The notes under the pieces are model-generated. The model saw only the letters and a list, made by a program, of their open reading frames with translations. It was not told the origin of the DNA and did not search any database. Both the position numbers and the translations under genes were made by a program. Below, in pieces: positions 1-5,921 of a stretch of 8,985 nt of DNA. Source of the stretch: JACPLA01 sp035291905 (GTDB lineage: Bacteria; Bacteroidota; Ignavibacteria; UBA10030). The stretch covers positions 1 through 8,985 of the forward strand of contig DATDRF010000113.1 in the NCBI GenBank assembly GCA_035291905.1, in the 5' to 3' direction. The stretch's first letter is position 1, and every line of letters begins with the position of its first letter.

Positions 1-829
1 TCGCGATACGCGTCCGGCACCCTCCCTTCACCTCTACAATCTCAATGTCGTAGTTCTTTCCACGAACCGACTGGAACGCGATGCGATTTCCATCGGGTGA
101 CCAGAGAGGGAGGTCATCGTCTGCCGGATCGGAGGTAAGCCGGATAAGGTTTTCGCCGTTGGAATCCATGAGATATATCTCGCGATTGCCGTCGCGCCAC
201 GACGTAAAGGCGATCCTCCTCCCGTCCGGTGACCAGGCCGGATTGGCATCCTTCGCCGGATGGTTCGAGAGCCGCGTCGGATTGTCGCCGTCTGCCCGCA
301 TCACGTAGATCTCGTGATTGCCGTCGCGGGAGGAGGTGAACGCTATCCGGGTGCCGTCGGGCGACCATCGGGGCCCGTAATCCTCGGCGGGGTCTTGAGT
401 GAGCCGGGTGAGCCGCGTACCATCTGCCCGAACGGTATATATTTCACGATTCCCCTCGCGGCCTGATTCGAATGCAATCTGAGAGCCGTCGGGCGACCAA
501 CCGCGGGCCCCCTTAGCCGCAATGCCCACGGCAAGGCGGGTTAAGTTGCTGCCGTCGGCGTCCATGACCCAGAGCTCCCACCGATCCCGTTGGGACCCGA
601 ACATGATCTTCCTGCCGTCCGGCGACCAGACCGGAAACCGATCCTGGGCGAGATGGGTCGTCAGCCGGGTCTGTTGACGGCCGTCGTCGTTCATCACGTA
701 GATCTCCCAATTCCCGTCACGTTTTGAGGCGAACGCTATCTTGTGCCCGGAAGATGAGGGGAGGGCCGGATAAGAGCCGGAGACGAGCATGCACATTGCG
801 AAGAAGAGAAGCTGCGACATCAGGGTCAT
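1..829 (-). CDS. Exported TolB-like PD40 (WD40-like) beta-propeller protein, C-terminus outside window
   Basis: An open frame runs from an ATG at 827-829 to the left edge without a stop, giving 276 residues of an unfinished protein. Residues 1 to about 22 form a hydrophobic signal-peptide-like segment without a lipobox. After it come tandem blades of about 44 residues, each built as WSPDG-x2-IAF-x-S-x-RDGN-x-EIYVM-x-ADG-x-N-x-TRLT. The WSPDG motif recurs at residues 68, 111, 155, 199 and 243, with a degenerate first blade at 28-60. These are PD40 repeats of the TolB/DPP-IV-like propeller superfamily. Such proteins usually sit in the periplasm and serve as interaction scaffolds or as the propeller of a larger enzyme; no catalytic domain is visible here, so the function is unknown. 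A GGAGG (836-840) lies six bases upstream of the ATG and supports this start. Blade-to-blade similarity is high, suggesting recent duplication. It is not TolB itself: no TolB N-terminal domain is seen. Confidence 0.88.
   Translation of the reverse strand, partial: MTLMSQLLFFAMCMLVSGSYPALPSSSGHKIAFASKRDGNWEIYVMNDDGRQQTRLTTHLAQDRFPVWSPDGRKIMFGSQRDRWELWVMDADGSNLTRLAVGIAAKGARGWSPDGSQIAFESGREGNREIYTVRADGTRLTRLTQDPAEDYGPRWSPDGTRIAFTSSRDGNHEIYVMRADGDNPTRLSNHPAKDANPAWSPDGRRIAFTSWRDGNREIYLMDSNGENLIRLTSDPADDDLPLWSPDGNRIAFQSVRGKNYDIEIVEVKGGCRTRIA
13..745 (-). repeat. Tandem in-gene repeats of about 132 bases encoding PD40 blades
   Basis: The WSPDG codon blocks start (tryptophan codon) at 626-628, 497-499, 365-367, 233-235 and 101-103. 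The period is therefore 129 and then 132 bases. The DNA is visibly repeated as well as the protein: for example 'gtcgggcgacca' and 'atctcgtgattgccgtcg' words recur. Such repeats can gain or lose blades by recombination. Confidence 0.75.
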
Positions 830-835
830 AGTGAT

Positions 836-855
836 CCTCCAATGTTGGCCATTGG
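836..855 (-). promoter_or_regulatory. Shine-Dalgarno of the PD40 gene, partly inside a small hairpin
   Basis: CCAATG (839-844) and CATTGG (850-855) are perfect inverted repeats around a five-base loop. On the minus strand the 3' arm overlaps the first two bases of the GGAGG ribosome binding site (836-840). The structure is short, so an effect on translation is only a possibility. Confidence 0.3.
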
Positions 856-955
856 TTGGATGCCGCTTGCGGGCGGAGCGTTTGAACGGTGCGACCAACT
901 CAATCCCTGCCGTCCGGCGATTAGGGGGGGATGACAGGAAACGAAACAGTCACGT

Positions 956-1909
956 TCAACGGCTGCCTATGCGACCGAATTGAATAAAGAGAAAGAAACC
1001 TTTCCACTCCATTTGGGAGTTCGAAGTGGAGAAGAGTTTCAGGCCGAAACCAAACAATTCAAACGGGGTCAGCCCTATTTCAAGGTCGCGCGAAAAACTT
1101 ACGCCGGAAAATGTTCTGTGCGGCCCACGCCTATCCGATCCGTTGACGTATGAGATTCCTCCGGAGACGCCCGCCTCGAGGAATCGGGATTTGAATCCCA
1201 GCCCCACCAGTCCTCCAATCTCGAACAACGTGATGTTCTGTCGATTTTCCGCAACGGGCAGCGGAAAAGTACCGATCATCCTCACTCCGCCGAGTATGTT
1301 CCCGGTGAGATATGAATAGCTCAAGAGAGCAGCGGCGGAACCTCTCCCTCCCCCGATCCCGAAGTTCGCCCAGTGTTTCCCCTGACCTGGGAACGCAGGA
1401 TGGAACAAGAAATAGTCTTCGGCTTCAATCATCGCGATCTCGGCGGAATCGATCCTTCCCTTGAATGGCCGGGACGGTCCGCGGCCTGCTCTCGAACCCG
1501 CGCACCAGAGGCCCGGAGCGTGCTCCGGTGTGATATTGAGATAATCGTACTCGGTGAAGCCGACCGAAGTCCCGTTTTTAAGCCAGCAAACATATGCGGC
1601 CGATGTTTTTTTCGGACCCGTCAGCTCAACCACGCGCGCGGAATCAATTTCTGAACGGCTGATCACGCCTGCAAAGGGCTTTGCTGACCTCCTTTCGGTG
1701 CCGGACCCCGTCACGAGATCGACCGGTTCTTGTACAACCAGATGTTTGTACGATCCGCTCTCGACGATACTGCTGTCGATGAGTACGATCCGGACTTTGT
1801 GGTCGGACGGTATGTTTCCCCTGTTTACCTCTTCTTCCGTCAGCCGATAGCCGGAACATCCGGGCTGGGTCACAAGAAGAGCGATGATGAATCCGAAGAG
1901 TAACCTCAT
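956..1909 (-). CDS. Probable lipoprotein with beta-barrel-like C-terminal half, unknown function
   Basis: A 317-residue protein starts at the ATG 1907-1909, with a GAGGGGG ribosome binding site two bases upstream. The first 17 residues are hydrophobic and end in QPGC, a weak lipobox (Cys18), so it may be a lipoprotein or simply secreted. Residues about 35-150 look like a compact beta-rich domain with no motif I recognise. Residues about 170-315 alternate hydrophobic and polar residues and are rich in glycine and aromatics (for example GIGGGRG, LLSYSYL, LFEIGGLVGLGF, FFLFIQFGRIG), as in small outer-membrane barrels. The protein does not end in the classical terminal aromatic residue, since three residues follow the last FGRI. 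It lies 126 bases upstream of the PD40 gene on the same strand, so the two may be co-transcribed and may share an envelope role. A real gene is likely from signal peptide, start site and composition; function is not assigned. Confidence 0.8.
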   Translation of the reverse strand: MRLLFGFIIALLVTQPGCSGYRLTEEEVNRGNIPSDHKVRIVLIDSSIVESGSYKHLVVQEPVDLVTGSGTERRSAKPFAGVISRSEIDSARVVELTGPKKTSAAYVCWLKNGTSVGFTEYDYLNITPEHAPGLWCAGSRAGRGPSRPFKGRIDSAEIAMIEAEDYFLFHPAFPGQGKHWANFGIGGGRGSAAALLSYSYLTGNILGGVRMIGTFPLPVAENRQNITLFEIGGLVGLGFKSRFLEAGVSGGISYVNGSDRRGPHRTFSGVSFSRDLEIGLTPFELFGFGLKLFSTSNSQMEWKGFFLFIQFGRIGSR

Positions 1910-1973
1910 AACCCCCTCACGAGTTGTGTTCGCTGCACAAGAGATACTCTGGTACTAATATAATATTCCCTGA

Positions 1974-1981
1974 CAAAGATA
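1974..1981 (-). promoter_or_regulatory. Candidate -7 element (TATCTTTG) upstream of the lipoprotein gene
   Basis: On the minus strand TATCTTTG matches the TAnnTTTG -7 element of Bacteroidetes sigma factors, about 65 bases before the start codon. The nearest upstream TTTG is about 25 bases away, longer than the usual spacing. An AT-rich TATATT (1957-1962) nearby is an alternative -10. The assignment is tentative. Confidence 0.25.
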
Positions 1982-2069
1982 CCCTCGTAACGGGCTCTTG
2001 TTGTCACAAAAGTGTCCAAATCATGTTAGGATTTGACCTTGGGAAGGAATGAGGGCGAGGGGGAGAAAT

Positions 2070-2124
2070 CACGAAGCGACACGAAGAATGATTCTTTCTT
2101 CGCGCTCTTCGTGGATCCTTCGTG
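2070..2124. repeat. Imperfect inverted repeat of cacgaag words
   Basis: Two cacgaag words (2070-2086) face two cttcgtg words (2107-2124) and can form a stem with an internal mismatch. The loop region carries a further near-palindrome, AAGAATGATTCTT (2084-2096). Sequences of this wording are dispersed intergenic repeats in many environmental bacterial genomes. No transposase is adjacent. Confidence 0.55.
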
Positions 2125-2236
2125 CCTGCACGCCGTAGTGCCGGCTTTATGTGTTTCGGCACGCAGGCGTTCCCTTCGTGTAAGTCTTTTTCTTACGAAC
2201 ATCCTAGTCTCTCTGTCGGGAGGGAGTTTTTTTGTG

Positions 2237-2300
2237 TCCTTTGTGTCTTCGTGTTGATCTTGTGTTTTTTGAAACACAAAGGCACGAAGAGCACAAAGGA
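2237..2300. repeat. Long imperfect hairpin of cacaaag/cacgaag words with a perfect inner stem
   Basis: The left arm (2237-2253, tcctttgtgtcttcgtg) pairs with the right arm (2283-2300, cacgaagagcacaaagga) with a single one-base bulge. Inside, TTGTGTTT (2260-2267) and AAACACAA (2272-2279) form a perfect eight-pair stem with a four-base loop. It uses the same word family as the hairpin at 2070-2124, so both are probably copies of one dispersed element. Confidence 0.6.
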
Positions 2301-2319
2301 AGAAATCGGGGCCAAAATG

Positions 2320-2345
2320 AAGCCCGGACAGCAATGCCCGGGCTT
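2320..2345 (-). terminator. Probable intrinsic terminator of the OmpA-family gene
   Basis: AAGCCCGG (2320-2327) and CCGGGCTT (2338-2345) form a perfect eight-pair GC-rich stem with a ten-base loop, 22 bases beyond the stop codon of the OmpA-family gene. Read on the minus strand it is followed by TCATTTT, a modest T tract. On the plus strand TCTTATTG follows, so it could act in both directions. Confidence 0.6.
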
Positions 2346-2367
2346 TCTTATTGTTCCAACCGCCGAA

Positions 2368-3996
2368 CTACTTGGTTCTGATGAATTCGATACGCCGATT
2401 CTGGGCTCTCCCGTCCGCAGTCGAATTGTCGGCAACCGGATTGGCGGAACCGTATCCCTTTGCCGTGATCCGGGCGGCGGGAATACCGCGTTGGATCAGC
2501 CATATCTTCACAGCGTCGGCACGGCGCTGAGACAGCTGCACGTTCTTCTCGGCGTTGCCGGTATTGTCAGTATAGCCGCGGATCTCGACCTCGATCGCCG
2601 GATTCTCAATGAACGTGAAGAGTGCCCGTGCGAGGGCGGATTCAGACTGGCGTTGCACGACAATACTTCCCGGCTTGAAGGTGACCCCCTCGAGGATAAT
2701 CGGCTTCCCAACTTCGGCCTTGAGCCCATCCGCCTTCGGCGTTTCTACCGGTTTGGGGACTTCTTTGGCCGGAATCTTCGGATCCAGGGGATTTGTGAAG
2801 TTCAATACCTCTAATCCATCATTGAACTCGTCGCCGTCGGTATCGCTCTTCAGCGGATCGGTTCTGTACTTCACGACTTCATCACCGTCGGAAAGCACGT
2901 CACCGTCCGAGTCGGCCTTGAACGGGTCGGTCTTGCTCTTCTGGAGCTCGTCCCCGTCGCTTAAACCGTCGCCGTCCGTATCTGCTTTGAGGGGGTCTGT
3001 CTTAAATCTCAGGGCCTCCTCTCCGTCACCCAGATGATCGCCGTCGGTATCAGTCTTGAGCGGATCGGTTTTGCGGGTCATTCTCTCGTCCCCGTCGGTC
3101 AGGCCGTCACCGTCCGTGTCGGATGCGAGAGGATTGGTCTCAGTTTTCATCACCTCCTCGGCGTCCGACAACTTATCGCTGTCACTGTCGGCACTGTTCG
3201 GGTCCGTCTTATGTTTCAGGAATTCGTCGCCGTCTGACAGCCCGTCGCCGTCTGTATCCTTCTGCAGCGGGTTTGTGCGCGACCTGTTCAATTCATCGCC
3301 GTCCGACAACTCGTCACCGTCGGTATCGGAATTCTCCGGATCGGTCCCATGCTTTTTTTCCAGGGTCTGCATCAACCCGTCGTTATCTGCGTCATTGTCG
3401 TTTCCAAAGAGGGAAACGCTGAGCCCTAATGACGCCCCGATCCATGCATCATTGCCGGTTTTGAGGCCCGAGTTCGCGAGCCTCGAGGTCACCATGTTGC
3501 CTGAGAATGCATAGTTGAGGTTTGTGTTGGCAGTCAGGGTCCAAAAGTCGTCCATGGCGTATTCAAGGCCGAGGGCAACAGGCAGATACGCAACGTATCC
3601 GTCCTTTGGAACCGCCGGATCCCGAAAGTTGGGATTAGCATAGTAGTATGCAAGACCCCAGCCAACCCCCGCATAGGGCTCCCATTGACCCGATGCGAAC
3701 TTGTAGAGAACCTTGTACTCGGCCGAATAGACATCCGACTGATATCCCTTCCCGCGCAGATTTCCCATCGTGGCTGTGAAATCGCCGTCAAGGAAGTTTG
3801 CGAGGTTGTGGCGGACAAAGGCCCCGCCGGCAAAATCGACCTCCCGGCTGGAGGCCCTTGTGGGCCCGCCAAGCAATGCGCCTGCAACTCCGACGCGCAT
3901 TCCTTTGCTTCTGAATTGGGCTGTCGACCGATCGACAAAACCTGTCATCAGTGACAGCGCAGCCGCGAAAACGAGCAGTTTGCGTCTCATGGTCAT
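2368..3996 (-). CDS. OmpA-family outer-membrane protein with nine TSP type 3 repeats
   Basis: A 542-residue protein that should anchor the outer membrane to peptidoglycan. The start at 3996 (MTMRRKLL) is chosen over the ATG seven codons upstream because GGAGGAGAGGAG lies directly before it. Residues 1 to about 27 are a signal peptide ending in TAQ. Residues about 30-197 are beta-rich with glycine and aromatics, like an eight-stranded OmpA-type barrel. Residues about 200-408 hold nine units of about 23 residues, DTDGDGLSDGDE-x6-TDPLK-x, the calcium-binding thrombospondin type 3 pattern; unit 4 is degenerate (DSDSDKLSDAEE). A Pro/Lys linker follows. Residues 434-542 are the OmpA C-terminal domain with TDNTG and LSQRRADAV; Asp477 and Arg492 have the same 15-residue spacing as the pair that binds diaminopimelate in E. 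coli OmpA. The architecture is common in Bacteroidetes-related phyla. It appears to be a single-gene transcript, bounded by the terminators at 2320-2345 and 4409-4439. Confidence 0.93.
   Translation of the reverse strand: MTMRRKLLVFAAALSLMTGFVDRSTAQFRSKGMRVGVAGALLGGPTRASSREVDFAGGAFVRHNLANFLDGDFTATMGNLRGKGYQSDVYSAEYKVLYKFASGQWEPYAGVGWGLAYYYANPNFRDPAVPKDGYVAYLPVALGLEYAMDDFWTLTANTNLNYAFSGNMVTSRLANSGLKTGNDAWIGASLGLSVSLFGNDNDADNDGLMQTLEKKHGTDPENSDTDGDELSDGDELNRSRTNPLQKDTDGDGLSDGDEFLKHKTDPNSADSDSDKLSDAEEVMKTETNPLASDTDGDGLTDGDERMTRKTDPLKTDTDGDHLGDGEEALRFKTDPLKADTDGDGLSDGDELQKSKTDPFKADSDGDVLSDGDEVVKYRTDPLKSDTDGDEFNDGLEVLNFTNPLDPKIPAKEVPKPVETPKADGLKAEVGKPIILEGVTFKPGSIVVQRQSESALARALFTFIENPAIEVEIRGYTDNTGNAEKNVQLSQRRADAVKIWLIQRGIPAARITAKGYGSANPVADNSTADGRAQNRRIEFIRTK
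2773..3399 (-). repeat. Nine in-gene units of about 69 bases encoding TSP3 calcium-binding repeats
   Basis: The units recur every 69 bases with a conserved 'gtcgccgtc(t/c)gtatc'-like core (plus-strand view) encoding DTDGDGL. The aspartates at odd positions of DxDxDG are the expected calcium ligands. The last unit is one residue short (ends NFTNPLDP). Confidence 0.85.
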
Positions 3997-4009
3997 TCTC
4001 CTCTCCTCC
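3997..4009 (-). promoter_or_regulatory. Ribosome binding site deciding the OmpA-family start
   Basis: On the minus strand GGAGGAGAGGAGA immediately precedes the ATG at 3994-3996. It lies downstream of the alternative ATG at 4015-4017, which would also put a charged seven-residue extension before the signal peptide. The start at 3996 is therefore preferred; a second ATG two codons later (3988-3990) is possible. Confidence 0.7.
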
Positions 4010-4277
4010 GGGATCATTCACAACGATCGCCGGTTTTCCTCCGCCTCGGAAACGTGAATGCCTCCCTCATCGTTTTTCACGAATCCGGAGGCACTTTAGT
4101 TGTTACCCCATGTCCGGCACGTTCGTTCAGGTGGCTTCCTGAATCCCGGCGACGAAACGGGCTTGGTTTCAATCAGCAAACAGATCATCCCACATTCCTT
4201 CATACACTCAACCCTCCTTCCCTCTATCCTCTCTCCGCGATCTGCTTGATGACTCGTTCACGATACTGATTAGACGT

Positions 4278-4286
4278 AGTATAGCA
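4278..4286 (-). promoter_or_regulatory. Candidate extended -10 promoter of the OmpA-family gene
   Basis: On the minus strand TGCTATACT matches the extended -10 form TGnTATAAT with one mismatch. No good -35 hexamer lies 17 bases upstream, which is tolerated by extended -10 promoters. Transcription would start near 4271, leaving a leader of about 275 bases. This is inference from sequence only. Confidence 0.35.
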
Positions 4287-4339
4287 AAGAGGGATTCACG
4301 ACGCACGGTCTTCATGTGTGTCATGTCACAGAAATTGCA

Positions 4340-4386
4340 TTCGTTAACAAAGTTTCATCGGGGAGTTTCGTTAACAGAATTTCATC
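4340..4386. repeat. Pair of 20-base direct repeats containing GTTAAC
   Basis: The stretches 4340-4359 and 4367-4386 share the pattern TTCGTTAACA-x-A-x-TTTCATC, differing at only two of 20 positions and separated by seven bases. Each contains the palindrome GTTAAC. The repeat period of 27 bases and the position 50-110 bases upstream of the candidate OmpA-family promoter suggest a tandem binding site, though a chance duplication is not excluded. Confidence 0.55.
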
Positions 4387-4408
4387 AACGATACTCTTCA
4401 GTGATCTT

Positions 4409-4439
4409 GAAAAGAAAAAGGCCCCTCTTTCGAAGGGCC
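4409..4439 (-). terminator. Intrinsic terminator of the esterase transcript
   Basis: On the minus strand GGCCCTTC, loop GAAA and GAGGGGCC form a stem of seven pairs with one internal mismatch. The T-rich run TTTTTCTTTT follows at once. It lies 85 bases after the stop codon of the remnant at 4524-4784 and insulates the OmpA-family promoter from upstream transcription. Confidence 0.8.
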
Positions 4440-4523
4440 GATCATAGATTAGTCAACTTTGGTGATTCGCGAACTATTCACCGTCAATAATAACGTTCAC
4501 GAACGTTGATTTGTATTCGTTCT

Positions 4524-4784
4524 TCAGACCTGTAATGGTACGAGTTCGGTTTCTTCCGATTTCTTGTCTGTCCGAAACACAGGGACTTCGAACCGCGCCT
4601 GGAAATCGACTCCCGGGAGTTTGGCCTTTATCTCGACCTTCCACGTTGTGGGTCCCATGAGGTGGAAGAAGGTGTCTTCTGCATCAGCCGGTATCTGGAA
4701 CTGAAGGGGAAAAGAGAGACGCGCGCCCGACGGCTGCAACTGGCTCGCTGATACTGTTTTCTGATCGCTCCATGTTGTTGTCGG
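4524..4784 (-). pseudogene. Remnant of a DUF3592-like gene, N-terminal part missing
   Basis: Immediately after the esterase TAG (4785-4787) and in the same frame, 86 codons stay open to a TGA at 4524-4526. No ATG or GTG start with a ribosome binding site exists; the first possible start is a TTG at 4737-4739 with no Shine-Dalgarno. The translation contains WSDQKTV, FPLQFQIPADAEDT, WKVEIKAKLPGVDFQARFEVPVF. From memory of the family this resembles the C-terminal beta-sandwich of DUF3592-type membrane proteins (pattern W-x-L-x-V-x-A-x3-PG-x-D-x6-F-x-VPVF). The similarity begins before the TTG, so the piece looks like a gene whose 5' part was deleted, leaving its tail and terminator behind the esterase. 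A short TTG-started protein or rare amber readthrough appending it to the esterase cannot be ruled out. Confidence 0.55.
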
Positions 4785-5648
4785 CTATCGAATGAGTTTG
4801 CGTGCCGTGAGCCAAACAAGGAGATCCCGCGTCCAGGGATGCGGATTCTCGAAGGGATACTTGGCACCCAGCCCCAAACCATGCCTTCCCTGTTCATAGA
4901 CATGAAGGGCAAACGGTACAGCGTGCTCCTTGAGAGCTTTGGCAAAGGAGAGACTGTTTTCCACGCTGACGACCGAGTCCTCATAGGTGTGCCACAAAAA
5001 TCCGGGCGGGGTTTCGGCAGTTACCTGAAGTTCATTTGAATAGAGTGTGATCAACGCATCATCCGGATTCAAACCAAGAAACTGCTCTCTTGAGATCCGG
5101 TGGCCCATCGAGCCCATGGAGATTACAGGATAACAGAGAATCCCGAAGTCGGGGCGGGAGGAGACGCGTTCGATCGGGTCGGGAGAGTCAGAATTCCCCC
5201 GGTCGAAGTGCGTCATCATGGTGGAGGCAAGATGTCCGCCTGCGGACGAACCCATGATCCCGATCTGCCCGACGTTCCATGTATTTGCGTTTTTCCGCAC
5301 CATGCGAATCGCCCTGGCCGCGTCGGCGGTGATTTCACGGTAGGTGTACACCGGACCGAGCCGGTATTTCAACACGAAAGCACGGATCCCGTGCGAAGCA
5401 AGAAACAATGCGTAGTCTTCCCCCTCATGTTTCGCAAGGCCGCGGTAGGACCCTCCGGGACAAATAATAATCGCAGTACCGGATGCTGTGCCCGGGTCCG
5501 GAGGGTACATCGTCAGAGTCGGATTATCTTTTTCCGCTTTCCCCTTCAGCTCGGGCCAGAGATGGAATGTTTCCTGTGCCGCGCAGCGTGTAATTCCTGC
5601 AAGCAGAACAAACGCGCCAAGAAGAACCCTGGGAGATGACCGCCACAT
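4785..5648 (-). CDS. Exported alpha/beta-hydrolase esterase (BD-FAE / xylan-esterase type)
   Basis: A 287-residue secreted hydrolase. Residues 1-24 are a signal peptide ending in AAQ. The core has an oxyanion-hole CPGGSY at 63-68 and the nucleophile elbow GSSAGG at 133-138 (Ser135). The likely acid is Asp224 in HTYEDSVV and the likely base His256 in GRHGLG, giving a complete Ser-Asp-His triad in the expected order. Length and motifs match the bacterial esterase group that removes acetyl or feruloyl groups from plant-type polysaccharides (BD-FAE in Pfam terms); exact substrate cannot be read from sequence. The start at 5646-5648 has GAGG six bases upstream. It diverges from the GxGYxYP gene across a 273-base gap, and both are exported, which fits a carbohydrate role. 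Related peptidase-like or lipase-like hydrolases share the fold, so family is surer than substrate. Confidence 0.88.
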   Translation of the reverse strand: MWRSSPRVLLGAFVLLAGITRCAAQETFHLWPELKGKAEKDNPTLTMYPPDPGTASGTAIIICPGGSYRGLAKHEGEDYALFLASHGIRAFVLKYRLGPVYTYREITADAARAIRMVRKNANTWNVGQIGIMGSSAGGHLASTMMTHFDRGNSDSPDPIERVSSRPDFGILCYPVISMGSMGHRISREQFLGLNPDDALITLYSNELQVTAETPPGFLWHTYEDSVVSVENSLSFAKALKEHAVPFALHVYEQGRHGLGLGAKYPFENPHPWTRDLLVWLTARKLIR

Positions 5649-5759
5649 TGTGTGCCTCGAGTGGTGATTGCTTTTTCCAAATGATAGGAAACAAGAGGGC
5701 TGAATACAAGGAAGGAATGATTACTGGAATGCATCCTCTCATTTCAAAGCTCAACCGCA

Positions 5760-5820
5760 CCTGCCCGCCTCAGGAGATTCTCGTTCGAAGGCCCCGACAA
5801 AGTCGGGGCAGGCGGGGAGG
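5760..5820. repeat. Nested inverted repeat in the divergent intergenic region
   Basis: GCCCCGAC (5791-5798) and GTCGGGGC (5802-5809) form a perfect eight-pair stem around AAA. It is flanked by an outer inverted repeat, CCTGCCCGCCT (5760-5770) with AGGCGGGGAGG (5810-5820), ten of eleven positions complementary. The GC-rich block stands out from its AT-richer surroundings. It resembles dispersed 'CCCGAC-AAA-GTCGGG' intergenic palindromes; no T tract of terminator type follows on either strand. Confidence 0.55.
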
Positions 5821-5921
5821 ACACCGGGACTTCAAACTGCTCGCTAACAGGTGAAACGCTCGTTGAGTCTGGATTGAAAATTATCCATTTTAGCATTGCT
5901 GAAATACTGAAAGGATGAACA

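Larger units (their letters stand above)
1910..2367. other. Gene-free 458-base region with hairpin repeats and a terminator
   Basis: No reading frame here has a convincing start, codon pattern or protein composition. Frames that do open translate the repeat words into Lys/Thr/Asp strings (such as HEDTKDTKK), a familiar artefact of this repeat type. The stretch holds the leader and promoter of the lipoprotein gene (1910 to about 1990), small inverted repeats (2005-2037), two imperfect hairpins of 'cacgaag/cacaaag' type (2070-2124 and 2237-2300), and the terminator hairpin at 2320-2345. Confidence 0.7.
3997..4523. other. Gene-free region: structured leader, promoter, direct repeats and terminator
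   Basis: About 527 bases without a credible gene. From the OmpA-family gene outwards (minus direction) it contains a probable leader of about 275 bases with hairpins TGCCTCC/GGAGGCA (4059-4065 with 4087-4093) and TTCAGG/CCTGAA (4126-4131 with 4138-4143). Beyond that are a candidate extended -10 promoter (4278-4286), two direct repeats (4340-4386) and the terminator of the preceding transcript (4409-4439). I see nothing else between 4440 and 4523. Confidence 0.6.

Noticed and set aside
1959..1964. Plus-strand TATAAT as a promoter
   Set aside because: No plus-strand gene follows and no matching -35 was found; it is part of a short AT-rich palindrome.
2070..2300. Possible CRISPR array or insertion sequence
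   Set aside because: There are no regular repeat-spacer units and no transposase; the repeats are inverted, imperfect and of one word family.
2026..2334. A 102-codon minus-strand open frame rich in Lys, Thr and Asp
   Set aside because: Its composition comes from the cacgaag/cacaaag repeat words; there is no signal, domain or ribosome binding site.
2122..2814. A 230-codon plus-strand open frame
   Set aside because: It starts inside the hairpin-repeat island, runs antisense through the OmpA-domain codons, and its translation has no domain logic. The minus-strand OmpA-family frame explains the same bases far better.
5100..5639. A 179-codon plus-strand open frame opposite the esterase
   Set aside because: The minus-strand frame holds the full catalytic triad and a signal peptide; the plus frame shows no domain features.
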